Shown here: in pieces, positions 1 through 8,484 of the stretch
Layout: every line of letters begins with the position of its first letter
Numbering within the stretch: position 1 is the stretch's first letter
From: Spongiibacter marinus
GTDB taxonomy: Bacteria; Pseudomonadota; Gammaproteobacteria; Pseudomonadales; Spongiibacteraceae
Direction of reading: 5' to 3'
Assembly: GCF_016906995.1 (NCBI RefSeq)
Contig: NZ_JAFBBD010000001.1
Span: 310,001 to 374,000, forward strand
DNA length: 64,000 bases
Program-made: the position numbers and the translations under genes
The notes under the pieces: generated by a model
Seen by the model: the letters and a program-made list of their open reading frames with translations, nothing else
Told to the model about the DNA's origin: nothing
Database searches by the model: none

Positions 1-365
1 AGCTCACTCTTGATCTCACTACTGCCAAATGCCAGAACCGGCGGCAAGCCAATACCGTGAGATAGCAACGTACTCGGCAGCCCACCCAAGCTTGTTCTCG
101 CCAGCTCTTCACTCAAAATATTTCTGTAGTGAATATCGATTCCTTCTGAGGTGCCACCGTATTCCTCGGGGTAACCCATCCCCATCATTCCTACGGCCGC
201 CGCTTTTTCCCACAACTCCGGAGGCAATTCTCCCTGCTCATCCCAATCATCAACATTTGGCGTAATTTCTTTATCGATAAAGCGGCGCAAATGGTCGCGC
301 CATGCCTCATGCTCTTCCGTTAAATCCGGATTTTTTAGCCTGCTTGAATCAAATGAAAGTGACAT
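1..365 (-). CDS. Acyl-CoA dehydrogenase, N-terminal part (runs off the window)
   Basis: Translation from an ATG at 365 leftward gives 121 open codons to the window edge, starting MSLSFDSSRLKNPDLTEEHE. The sequence resembles the N-terminal helical domain of acyl-CoA dehydrogenases: an early 'R.HLRRFIDKEITPN..DWDE.GELP.ELW' pattern (about residues 25-55), then 'GMMGMGYPEEYGG' near 60-72 and 'EELAR' near 88. Family members are FAD enzymes that oxidise acyl-CoA thioesters to enoyl-CoA in fatty acid, amino acid or steroid side-chain catabolism. The substrate cannot be told, because the active-site and FAD-binding parts lie outside the window. It is divergent from the HMG-CoA reductase gene, with 376 bp between them that carry two palindromes. 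Confidence 0.85.
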   Translation of the reverse strand, partial: MSLSFDSSRLKNPDLTEEHEAWRDHLRRFIDKEITPNVDDWDEQGELPPELWEKAAAVGMMGMGYPEEYGGTSEGIDIHYRNILSEELARTSLGGLPSTLLSHGIGLPPVLAFGSSEIKSE

Positions 366-402
366 AACACAGTTCTCTTTAATTTTATGTTGTAGGGCAG
401 AT

Positions 403-420
403 AACGTGTTAACAAGTTAA
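403..420. promoter_or_regulatory. Palindromic operator-like site upstream of the acyl-CoA dehydrogenase gene
   Basis: Bases 403-418 read AACGTGTTAACAAGTT, a 16-bp palindrome with a single mismatched pair. Overlapping it, 409-420 reads TTAACAAGTTAA with perfect 5-bp arms around 2 bp. The site lies about 40 bp upstream of the acyl-CoA dehydrogenase start, where a TetR-type repressor of a catabolic gene would often bind. The regulator is not in the window, so the role is inferred. Confidence 0.4.
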
Positions 421-664
421 TGGTGTAGCTCGAGGAATTCACTGGCACGGCGTTTCAGAATACTGTCTGCTCCGCTCAAAATGATATTGAGCCAGGCAGG
501 GAGATAAGAAATCCAGCGCTAAGGTCACAACACTAACCGCCCCCATACCCGATGAAAGACACTTTAATTGGTGATCGGCTACCTGTACCGAAGGAACTCG
601 TGAGCGCCAGAGCTATATCTATGAGCGGTGTCGCAATTGTCTGAGAACGGAACAGGCTCCTACT

Positions 665-695
665 ATGTAAACCGGTCATGGTATTTCGTTTACAT
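665..695. promoter_or_regulatory. Inverted repeat upstream of HMG-CoA reductase gene
   Basis: ATGTAAAC at 665-672 is repeated as its exact reverse complement GTTTACAT at 688-695, with 15 bp between the arms. It sits 46 bp upstream of the HMG-CoA reductase start and is a plausible operator or promoter-proximal site for that gene and the receptor behind it. The rest of the 376-bp divergent region (366-741) shows no open reading frame I can support. Confidence 0.4.
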
Positions 696-741
696 GAAAT
701 GAGGCCGAAATAACAATAAGCACAGAACGAGGGAAGGGAAG

Positions 742-1914
742 ATGACAGATCGGAAAATACCCCGACAGCCTGACGGCGACTATTCGTTAGCAGCTATAAA
801 AGCACGACGTCAGTTCATTGAAGCGGCTAGCGGCGCATCGCTCCCCCATACTTCTGCCTTTTCCTTTGATCCAGAAACTGTATCAGGAAATTGCGAGAAC
901 CTTCTCGGCACCTGCCAGCTGCCCATCGGTGTTGCCGGCCCTTTACGAATTAATGGCGAGCACGCGTCAGGGGATTTCTTCATCCCCTTGGCAACCACTG
1001 AAGGCACGCTTGTTGCGAGCTTCAACCGCGGTATGAAAGCAATCACTGCAAGCGGCGGCATTACCACTACGGTCTTCGACGACTATATGCAGCGCGCACC
1101 GGCATTCAAGTTCAGAAGCGCCCGCGATGTAAAGCAGTTTCTTCTTTGGATGGAAACACACATCGAGGAAATTAAACGCGAGGCAGAGTCAACCAGCTCT
1201 GTAGCCAAACTGGCGTTTATTCAGAAATGGTCAATTCACAATATCCTGTATATGCGCTGGAATTTCTCGACGGGCGACGCTGCAGGTCAAAATATGGTTT
1301 CCCGCGCAACCGACCATGCTTGCCGCTGGATACTCAGCAATTACCCAGGCGAGATCGTATTCTATGCCTTCAGTGGCGGCTTAGACACCGACAAGAAGCA
1401 CTCACATATCAATAATTTTAGTAGTCGCGGAAAACGCGTTGTTGCGGAGCTTGTCCTAAAAAAAGAGGTTATGGCAACGCTACTTCGAACAGACGCAAAA
1501 ACGATACAACGTCTGCGAGATATATCTCATCAAGGCAGCTTGCTCGCGGGTGCGTCCTATACAGGCGGACAATCTGCCAACGCGATAGCGTCATTTTTCA
1601 TTGCGACCGGGCAAGATGAAGCCAATGTTGTTGAGTCCCATGCAGGGCAAACATTTACCGAGGTAATGGAGAATGGCGACCTCTACTGGTCGTGGACGCT
1701 GCCCTCAATCATTGTCGCTAGCTATGGCGGTGGCACCTCACTTGCCACTCAGCGGGAATGTTTAGAAATGATGGATTGCTTCGGTAAAGGCAAAGCAAAA
1801 AAGCTAGCGGAAATCGCCGCCTCTGTGGTCGCCGCTGGAGATATCTCTATCGCAAATGCAATTGCGGCGGGTGAATTTGTCAATGCTCACGAAACCTACG
1901 GACGGAACAGGTAG
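742..1914 (+). CDS. Hydroxymethylglutaryl-CoA reductase (class I-like)
   Basis: This 390-residue protein matches the catalytic domain of HMG-CoA reductase, which interconverts HMG-CoA and mevalonate with NAD(P)H. Visible family motifs in order are ENLLG..Q.PIGVAGPL (52-68), TTEGTLVASFNRG (85-97), with the likely catalytic Glu87, GDAAGQNM (178-185), DKK with Lys218/219, ATGQDEANVVES (288-299) with Asp292, and His383 close to the C-terminus in NAHETYGRNR. The C-terminal His followed by an N-R pair resembles the eukaryotic/archaeal class I enzyme. There is no membrane domain. A strong ribosome site (GAGGGAAGGGAAG) precedes the ATG. It is followed after 57 bp by a TonB-dependent receptor and probably shares its transcript. 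No other mevalonate-pathway gene is in the window, so biosynthetic and catabolic roles are both open. Confidence 0.9.
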   Translation: MTDRKIPRQPDGDYSLAAIKARRQFIEAASGASLPHTSAFSFDPETVSGNCENLLGTCQLPIGVAGPLRINGEHASGDFFIPLATTEGTLVASFNRGMKAITASGGITTTVFDDYMQRAPAFKFRSARDVKQFLLWMETHIEEIKREAESTSSVAKLAFIQKWSIHNILYMRWNFSTGDAAGQNMVSRATDHACRWILSNYPGEIVFYAFSGGLDTDKKHSHINNFSSRGKRVVAELVLKKEVMATLLRTDAKTIQRLRDISHQGSLLAGASYTGGQSANAIASFFIATGQDEANVVESHAGQTFTEVMENGDLYWSWTLPSIIVASYGGGTSLATQRECLEMMDCFGKGKAKKLAEIAASVVAAGDISIANAIAAGEFVNAHETYGRNR

Positions 1915-1971
1915 CGCTTTCATCTACCTGCTCTTCATTTAATTCACTACGATTTACAAAGGTAAAAAATA

Positions 1972-4317
1972 ATGAATAACTTCAAACGCAGTATTCTGTC
2001 GTCCGCGATTGCAGTTAGCTGTGTCACTGCCTATGCCAATGATGCAAAACCGTTAGCCGTTGAGGAGGTCGTTGTCACGGCACAAAAGCGCAGTCAGAGC
2101 CTTCAGGACGTACCTATCGCCGTGCAGGCCGTGACTGCAGACACGATGCGCCAAAACGGTATCAGCACGTTGAGCGACATGTCATCAATATCGCCAGGGT
2201 TCAAGATCGCCGATACACAGAGCACCTTCAAGGTATCTGCACTTCGGGGAGTCAACAGTTACGGCTTCGGCTTCGGTGTGGAAGAAAGTATTCCGTTCTA
2301 TCTCGATGGCATATACCTTGGCAACGGCTTTGAAATGCTCGGTGACTTGCTCGATATACGCCAAGTAGAAGTGTTGAAAGGCCCCCAAGGCACACTATTC
2401 GGCCGCAACGCGTCAGGCGGTGCCGTAAACGTTATTACCAATAAACCCAGCGATGAACTTGAGGCAGAGGTTAGCCTTGGCGTTGGCAACTATGGCCTGC
2501 TAACACGCCGCGCCCTCGTCAACGTTCCCATTATCGACAACACCCTAATGGTGCGAGGCGGCATTTCCACTCGTGACCGAGATGGCTGGCAGACAAATGT
2601 AATCACTGGCAAGAAAGATGGATCAGGCCAGGATCGCATGTCTGGCTTTGTACGCGCTCTATGGGTCGCCGCCGATAGCCTGGAAGTAGAATATAGCCGC
2701 GACTGGTCTAAGCAAGATGACCACAGCGGTTACACCAGCGTCAATGCCATCAACCCCAGCTCTCCTATCTGGGCGGCGGTATGGTCCCAGGCTCATCCGG
2801 CAAGCTTCTACAATGAGAAAAACAACGACAATGCCAGTGGCAACGCCGGCTTTATCCTCCCCATCGGCGGCGGCCTCCCAGTAAGACCTGCAGCGGCGGC
2901 ACCTGATATTGTTCAGAACCGGAAGATCACTGGCGACGCAGTGAAACTAACCTGGGATATCAACTCAGATCTTACACTGACATCAATCAGCTCACTTAGG
3001 GAAGTGGACGCCCGTGTTGGCAGTGATCTCGACGGCAGTAACCTCGGGCTTGCAAATTCATGGAAGACCGGCAGCACCAAAGAGATCAACCAGGAGCTTC
3101 GCCTGAATGGCATGACCGAAAGCTTAGATTGGCTTGTCGGTTTTAACTACTACAAACAAGACCGTGAAGAGTGGAACACCACCTATCTAAGCTCCCTAAT
3201 CGGCCTAAACCGCATCGGGCCTGCCGGTGCCGCAAACAACGTAACCGAGTCCAGTGGCGGCGATAACGAAACAGAAAGCTACTCACTGTTCTCTGATGCC
3301 ACATGGCATGTAACAGAGGCCCTCAATCTTACTGCGGGGATTCGCTACTCCTACGACAAGAAGACCTTTGACTACGCCGACCCACAGAACACCAGCTACA
3401 ACAATGGCGGCATTCTCTACCCAAACCATTCACAGCTTGCCGACCCATCGGTAAGTTCATGGGACGACAACTGGAGTAATGTTTCCGGACGTATCGGTGC
3501 CGACTACGCGCTTGACGAAAATATCCTGTTGTACGCGACCATTAGTCAGGGTTACAAGTCCGGTGGTTTCAACACCCGCCTAACCGTAGAAGGCGATCCG
3601 GTAAACGGCTTCACCACACCAGACTTCGCCACAGACCCGTTTGATGAAGAAACTAACATCAATTACGAAGTGGGTATTAAATCCGACCTGTTTGATCGAC
3701 GGTTACGATTCAACTCATCTATCTTCATGTACGTCTACAAGGATTTGCAGACCCTACTCGCCGACGGCAATTCGCCAGTTGCACGTACTGTAAACGCTGC
3801 AGAAGTAACCGGAAAAGGCTGGGAAACTGAACTTACCTACCTGGCCACTGAGCGCCTGACTATCAGCGCCAACGTATTGGCTTTGAATGCCGAGTACACC
3901 GAAGACGTGCGCGACGCGCAGGGCCTGCTTCGTATAGAAGAGGGCACCTCACGCACATGGTCGCCCGAGCTCGCGGCAACACTCTCTTTGGATTACTCGG
4001 TAGAAATGGCTGACATGGGCGAGCTTCGAGCCAATATGACCTACACCTACCAGGATGAGCACTATCAGCGACCAACGCAGGTCACAGACCCCTATTCTGA
4101 TAGCGACAACGAACAAGAAGCCTACGGCTTGCTGAATGCGCGTGTGTCCTACTACAGCCCCGAGCGGAAATGGGAAGTCGGTGTATGGGGTAAGAACCTA
4201 TTGGATGAGAGCTACCGCAGCTATATCAGCGCATCGGTAAATGCTGTTGCCGGCGTATTGACTACCCAGCGCGGCGAGCCCACAACCTTTGGTGTAGAAG
4301 CGATTTATCACTTCTAA
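1972..4317 (+). CDS. TonB-dependent outer membrane receptor
   Basis: A 781-residue outer-membrane receptor that takes up a large or scarce substrate using TonB energy. It has a signal peptide (about 1-22, ending TAYA), a TonB-box-like stretch EEVVVTA at 31-37, a plug domain starting QSLQDVPIAVQAV and closing near GGAVNVITNKP, then a beta-barrel ending in a terminal Phe (EAIYHF), typical of outer membrane proteins. The 'EEVVVTAQKR' opening is common among the many TonB receptors of marine and sphingomonad-like bacteria that import organic compounds. No siderophore gene is nearby. Its position 57 bp behind the HMG-CoA reductase gene suggests a shared substrate or regulator. A hairpin terminator follows the stop codon. 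Confidence 0.93.
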   Translation: MNNFKRSILSSAIAVSCVTAYANDAKPLAVEEVVVTAQKRSQSLQDVPIAVQAVTADTMRQNGISTLSDMSSISPGFKIADTQSTFKVSALRGVNSYGFGFGVEESIPFYLDGIYLGNGFEMLGDLLDIRQVEVLKGPQGTLFGRNASGGAVNVITNKPSDELEAEVSLGVGNYGLLTRRALVNVPIIDNTLMVRGGISTRDRDGWQTNVITGKKDGSGQDRMSGFVRALWVAADSLEVEYSRDWSKQDDHSGYTSVNAINPSSPIWAAVWSQAHPASFYNEKNNDNASGNAGFILPIGGGLPVRPAAAAPDIVQNRKITGDAVKLTWDINSDLTLTSISSLREVDARVGSDLDGSNLGLANSWKTGSTKEINQELRLNGMTESLDWLVGFNYYKQDREEWNTTYLSSLIGLNRIGPAGAANNVTESSGGDNETESYSLFSDATWHVTEALNLTAGIRYSYDKKTFDYADPQNTSYNNGGILYPNHSQLADPSVSSWDDNWSNVSGRIGADYALDENILLYATISQGYKSGGFNTRLTVEGDPVNGFTTPDFATDPFDEETNINYEVGIKSDLFDRRLRFNSSIFMYVYKDLQTLLADGNSPVARTVNAAEVTGKGWETELTYLATERLTISANVLALNAEYTEDVRDAQGLLRIEEGTSRTWSPELAATLSLDYSVEMADMGELRANMTYTYQDEHYQRPTQVTDPYSDSDNEQEAYGLLNARVSYYSPERKWEVGVWGKNLLDESYRSYISASVNAVAGVLTTQRGEPTTFGVEAIYHF

Positions 4318-4340
4318 TCCACACCGGTATCGGTGACTGA

Positions 4341-4374
4341 AAAGGCTACTTGGCGACGTCAAGTAGCCTTTTTT
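4341..4374. terminator. Intrinsic terminator between the TonB receptor and the SDR gene
   Basis: AAAGGCTACTT (4341-4351) pairs with AAGTAGCCTTT (4361-4371) around a 9-nt loop, followed by a T run. The flanking A run means it can also work for the convergent SDR gene on the other strand. Confidence 0.85.
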
Positions 4375-4390
4375 ATGCTCTCCGACTACA

Positions 4391-5140
4391 TCAGCCAGCC
4401 GTCTGACCGCCATCAATGGCAAACGCGACACCGGTAACAAAGCGCGCCTCCTGCGACGCCAAATAGGCCACGGCGGCGGCAATTTCCTCGGGCTGACTCA
4501 TTTCCAACAGGGGGAACATACGCCCCAAAAGCGCGGGGTCGGCCCCTTCCGGCATTTCAAATTTAGCACTCAGCGGCGTTTCCACCGCGCCGGGACAGAC
4601 GGCATTCACGCGTACGCCCTTGCCCGAGAACTCCATTGCCAGCGACTTGCTTAACATCACTACCGCGCCCTTGGTTGCGCAATAGCCCGCGTTGTAGGCC
4701 AAGCCCTCCAGGCCCGCCGTCGACGCCATATTAACGATGTTCCCCCGGGTCTCCACCAAGTGGGGCATTGCCGCCTGGCACATGTAAAACACCCCGTTTA
4801 GATTGATCGCAACGATCCGCTGCCATTCCTCTGCGGTAATGTCAGCAAGGTTGCGACACAGCGATATGCCGGCAATATTGCACAGCACATCCAGCCGCCC
4901 GAAATCGATCATGCATTGGGCAACTGCTTGCTGGCAGCTGTCAATATTAGTCACGTCCAGCTCTTGGCACTGTACTCGGGCAGACGGCGGCATCAGGCTG
5001 AGCGTTTCCTCTAGACCGCTCATATTCACATCGCAGAGCATAACGCTTGCGCCCTCTTGCGCCAGCCGAATCGCCGTAGCGCGCCCGATACCCGACGCCG
5101 CGCCAGTAACCAGCGCAACACTACCCTTATGTCTTTGCAT
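4391..5140 (-). CDS. SDR family NAD-dependent oxidoreductase
   Basis: A 249-residue classical short-chain dehydrogenase/reductase. The Rossmann motif TGAASGIG is at 12-19, and Asp37 after the second strand points to NAD(H) rather than NADP(H). The catalytic tetrad is visible as Asn113, Ser140, Tyr153 and Lys157 (YCATK). The motif PGAVETPL near residue 183 and the C-terminal DGG are also standard. The substrate is unknown; such enzymes act on alcohols, ketones, hydroxyacyl-CoAs or steroids. A clear ribosome site (AGGGAGAA) precedes the ATG. It is the last gene of a closely spaced leftward group (ilvD, DUF998-like, DUF4234-like, SDR). Confidence 0.9.
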   Translation of the reverse strand: MQRHKGSVALVTGAASGIGRATAIRLAQEGASVMLCDVNMSGLEETLSLMPPSARVQCQELDVTNIDSCQQAVAQCMIDFGRLDVLCNIAGISLCRNLADITAEEWQRIVAINLNGVFYMCQAAMPHLVETRGNIVNMASTAGLEGLAYNAGYCATKGAVVMLSKSLAMEFSGKGVRVNAVCPGAVETPLSAKFEMPEGADPALLGRMFPLLEMSQPEEIAAAVAYLASQEARFVTGVAFAIDGGQTAG

Positions 5141-5174
5141 ATAATTATTCTCCCTAACTCAGCACTCTGCCCTG

Positions 5175-5732
5175 TTAAATTCGCTGGGCCGGCGCCATGT
5201 CACCCGGCCCGAGCAACGCCAGCGCCAACATCAAATAAAACACGCCGCCTAGCGCCACTGCCAGCCAATTCCAACCCTGTATTTTATCATTCAGCTCTAC
5301 AGGGGGTTGCTGAACAGCGTTGATACGGCTCATCGCGGCATTTGCCGGCAGCAGGGCACTAAAAGACAGTATCGCCAACAGGCCCACTGGCGCTTCAAAT
5401 TGCGACAGCACCTGAAAGGCAAGATAGAGGAGCGCCCACGCGCCGGCGACAAGCGTGCTTGCTATGTACCATTCTTTAAGCTGGTCGCGCAAATGATCAA
5501 ACAATACATAGGCCCACAGCGGCGCGAACACGGCTCGCCAAAATGGCATCATCTGTGCGCCGGTTTTTTCTTTCACGCGCTGCCAGTTTTTATAAAACCA
5601 AAACACCTCATACAGCCCCAGCGTGCACACCGACATGACAATGAACTTTGTCGTTGATACCGCAAAGTAACCGGGGAATTCTGCACCTTGATTGGCCGCT
5701 GACTCCTGCTCTAGCGACGAGGATTCTTCCAT
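5175..5732 (-). CDS. Integral membrane protein, DUF4234-like
   Basis: A 185-residue membrane protein of unknown function. After an acidic, soluble start (about 25 residues) comes STTKFIVMSVCTLGLYEVFWFYKNW, a pattern found in DUF4234-type membrane proteins, then about three further hydrophobic segments near 65-80, 90-125 and 150-172. No catalytic motif is seen. It lies 34 bp downstream of the DUF998-like gene and 34 bp upstream of the SDR gene, so it is probably cotranscribed with both. The family assignment is by resemblance only. Confidence 0.7.
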   Translation of the reverse strand: MEESSSLEQESAANQGAEFPGYFAVSTTKFIVMSVCTLGLYEVFWFYKNWQRVKEKTGAQMMPFWRAVFAPLWAYVLFDHLRDQLKEWYIASTLVAGAWALLYLAFQVLSQFEAPVGLLAILSFSALLPANAAMSRINAVQQPPVELNDKIQGWNWLAVALGGVFYLMLALALLGPGDMAPAQRI

Positions 5733-5766
5733 AATATATGATCCCTTTAAGTGTTCATCGCCGACC

Positions 5767-6399
5767 TTATCGACGGCCCTGCAGCCAATAAAGCTGACCC
5801 GCCAGTGCGCTCAACCAAAGTACCGCCACGCCGTAGTTAAGGCGCTGGTATACGCCAAAGTTTTCCCCTGACTCGATGGCTGCAGCCATGGGCCACAAGG
5901 TCAGAATTGCCAATGCGCAGCAAGCGGCTGACAGCACAGCCAGCCAGCGACACTGCAGCACGCGCCAGCTGAGGCTACCCCACAGTGCGCTCGCTATCAG
6001 TAAACTCAAAAACATCACCGCCCCAAAAAGATTGTGCAGCTGCTGATCAACAGAAGGAGACGGCGGATTACAACCCATGTCGCAGGAAAACAGGCCAGCT
6101 CCGATACTGGCCACGCCATGTACGCCTATGAGCACGGCGCTAAACTTTGCCAACCGGGAGTGAGGGAAGGTTTTGAAAACCGCATAGGCGAACATTAGAA
6201 ACAGCCCGCCCAACGGGAAATTATTGATCAGTGGTGACAGCACATCGGTCGGCGCCCCAGTCGCGCCCAATTCACTCAGCGCTTGGTGGCGATGGCTATA
6301 GCCAGGGTAGAACGATGCGGCGAGCATCACCCCAACTAGCAGCCAAAGAGGAATTACAATACCGGCGATATATCCCAGCCGGCGCCAATCTTTCGCCAT
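5767..6399 (-). CDS. DUF998 family membrane protein
   Basis: A 210-residue protein with about six hydrophobic segments and the DUF998 look: LGYIAGIVIPLWLLVGVMLA at the start, then PGYSHRHQALSELGATGAP in the first loop, SCDMGCNPP in the middle, and LHNLFG before the fourth segment. The function of the family is not established. The ATG at 6399 is preferred over an upstream in-frame GTG at 6420 because AAGGA lies at a good distance before it. It sits between ilvD and the DUF4234-like gene, 34 bp from the latter. Confidence 0.8.
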   Translation of the reverse strand: MAKDWRRLGYIAGIVIPLWLLVGVMLAASFYPGYSHRHQALSELGATGAPTDVLSPLINNFPLGGLFLMFAYAVFKTFPHSRLAKFSAVLIGVHGVASIGAGLFSCDMGCNPPSPSVDQQLHNLFGAVMFLSLLIASALWGSLSWRVLQCRWLAVLSAACCALAILTLWPMAAAIESGENFGVYQRLNYGVAVLWLSALAGQLYWLQGRR

Positions 6400-6481
6400 A
6401 CACTCATTCCTTGGTGTCACCGCTGGCCATACAGGCTAGCGCGCCGCCGAAGCGCTGTGTGCTCCGGCGGCGCAGCGTGCA

Positions 6482-8323
6482 TTACAGCTGACTGATGTCC
6501 CTTACAGCGCCTTTATCTGCACTGGTTGCCATTTTGGCATAGGCTTTGAGCGCTGCAGAAACCTTGCGCGGACGCTCTTTTAGTGGCTTCCAGGCCTCGC
6601 TGCCTTTGGCATCCATCGCCTTGCGGCGCTTAGCCAATTCAGCATCATCGAGCAGCACATTAATGGTGCGCGCAGGAATATCAATGCGAATGATATCGCC
6701 CTGCTCTACCAAACCAATGGCGCCGCCCGCTGCGGCCTCTGGTGAGGCGTGGCCGATCGACAAGCCAGATGTACCGCCCGAGAAGCGGCCATCGGTCAGC
6801 AGCGCACAGGCCTTGCCCAAGCCTTTCGACTTGATGTAGCTGGTGGGATACAACATCTCTTGCATACCCGGGCCACCTTTGGGGCCTTCATAGCGCACAA
6901 TCACCACGTCACCGGCTTTTACACGGTCATTGAGGATGTCATCAACCGCATCTTCTTGGCTCTCGCAGATATGCGCCGGGCCTTCAAAGACCAGGATGCT
7001 TTCATCCACGCCCGAGGTTTTTACAACACAGCCGTCCTCGGCGATGTTGCCATGCAGCACCGCCAAACCACCTTCTTCCGAGAAAGCGTGCTCCAGCGAG
7101 CGAATGCAGCCATTTTCGCGGTCGGCATCCAGTGACGACCAGCGCGTGTCCTGGCTAAAGGCGGTTTGCGTCGGAATCCCTGCGGGGCCAGCCTTGTAAA
7201 AGGTTTTCACCGCGTCGTTGTCGGTCACCATGATGTCCCAGGTTTGCAGGGCCGAGGCCACACTGCTGGCATGCACGGTAGGCAGGCCGGTGTTGAGCAG
7301 GTCAGCGCGCGCCAACTCACCGAGAATACCCATAACACCGCCAGCGCGGTGCACGTCTTCCATATGGTAGAGCGGTGTATTCGGTGCAACCTTACAGAGC
7401 TGAGGCACGCGGCGAGACAATTCGTCGATGTCCTTCATGCCAAAGTCCAGCTCCGCTTCCTGAGCGGCGGCAAGCAAGTGAAGAATCGTGTTCGTTGAGC
7501 CGCCCATGGCAATATCGAGTGCCATCGCATTATTGAACGCCTCACGACTGGCAATGTTGCGCGGCAGTACGCTGTCGTCGTCCTCTTCGTAGTAGCGCTT
7601 GGCAAGCTCAACGATTCGGCGGCCGGCTTCCAGAAACAGTTTTTCGCGGTCGGCGTGAGTGGCCAGCAACGAGCCGTTACCCGGCAGCGACAGACCCAGC
7701 GCTTCGGTCAAGCAGTTCATGGAGTTCGCGGTAAACATCCCGGAACAGCTGCCACAGGTTGGGCAAGCTGAGCGCTCATATTCCGCCACGGTCTCATCGT
7801 CCGCATTTTCATCCACAGCAATCACCATGGCATCAACCAGATCCAGTTTGTTTTCCGACAGCTTGGTTTTTCCGGCCTCCATCGGGCCGCCAGAGACAAA
7901 GATAACCGGAATATTCAGACGCATCGCCGCCATCAACATTCCCGGAGTAATCTTGTCGCAGTTGGAAATACAGACAATGGCATCGGCGCAGTGGGCGTTG
8001 ACCATGTACTCAACGGAGTCGGCGATGATGTCCCGGCTCGGCAGGCTATACAGCATGCCGTCGTGGCCCATGGCAATACCGTCATCTACAGCAATGGTAT
8101 TGAACTCTTTTGCCACACCACCCGCTTTCTCAATTTCGCGGGCAACCAGTTGCCCCATGTCCTTGAGATGGACATGGCCCGGCACAAACTGGGTAAAGGA
8201 GTTGGCAACAGCGATGATGGGTTTATTAAAGTCATCATCTTTCATACCCGTGGCGCGCCACAGCGCTCGGGCACCTGCCATATTGCGGCCGGCGGTGGAG
8301 GTTTTGGAACGGTATGCAGGCAT
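6482..8323 (-). CDS. ilvD: Dihydroxy-acid dehydratase
   Basis: IlvD dehydrates 2,3-dihydroxy-isovalerate and 2,3-dihydroxy-3-methylvalerate in valine, isoleucine and leucine synthesis in the cytoplasm. The protein starting at the ATG at 8323 has 613 residues, close to the E. coli enzyme. Iron-sulfur ligand cysteines are seen in [11 protein letters not shown] (Cys122) and [15 protein letters not shown] (Cys193), and [20 protein letters not shown] is the conserved C-terminal signature. The start at 8323 has AAAGAGGT upstream; a longer in-frame extension to 8386 lacks support. It is the first gene of a leftward group with two membrane proteins and an SDR, and is divergent from mscS. Confidence 0.97.
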   Translation of the reverse strand: MPAYRSKTSTAGRNMAGARALWRATGMKDDDFNKPIIAVANSFTQFVPGHVHLKDMGQLVAREIEKAGGVAKEFNTIAVDDGIAMGHDGMLYSLPSRDIIADSVEYMVNAHCADAIVCISNCDKITPGMLMAAMRLNIPVIFVSGGPMEAGKTKLSENKLDLVDAMVIAVDENADDETVAEYERSACPTCGSCSGMFTANSMNCLTEALGLSLPGNGSLLATHADREKLFLEAGRRIVELAKRYYEEDDDSVLPRNIASREAFNNAMALDIAMGGSTNTILHLLAAAQEAELDFGMKDIDELSRRVPQLCKVAPNTPLYHMEDVHRAGGVMGILGELARADLLNTGLPTVHASSVASALQTWDIMVTDNDAVKTFYKAGPAGIPTQTAFSQDTRWSSLDADRENGCIRSLEHAFSEEGGLAVLHGNIAEDGCVVKTSGVDESILVFEGPAHICESQEDAVDDILNDRVKAGDVVIVRYEGPKGGPGMQEMLYPTSYIKSKGLGKACALLTDGRFSGGTSGLSIGHASPEAAAGGAIGLVEQGDIIRIDIPARTINVLLDDAELAKRRKAMDAKGSEAWKPLKERPRKVSAALKAYAKMATSADKGAVRDISQL

Positions 8324-8484
8324 GCTGACCTCTTTGTTAAATCGACTCTCCATTTGAGCCAGCCAGTTTAACACAGCGCCGGGCACTCACCCTATGCCTG
8401 CACAGGACTATCCGCGACACAGCGAGCAGACTACACTGAGCACCATCAAAGCTCGGAAACTCGGCGAAGGTAAGGCAAAAACGT

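Noticed and set aside
29-265. 78-residue plus-strand frame at the window start
   Set aside because: It lies opposite the acyl-CoA dehydrogenase coding sequence, which matches its family throughout.
7659-8357. 232-residue open frame opposite ilvD
   Set aside because: Shadow of ilvD; no start signal or family.
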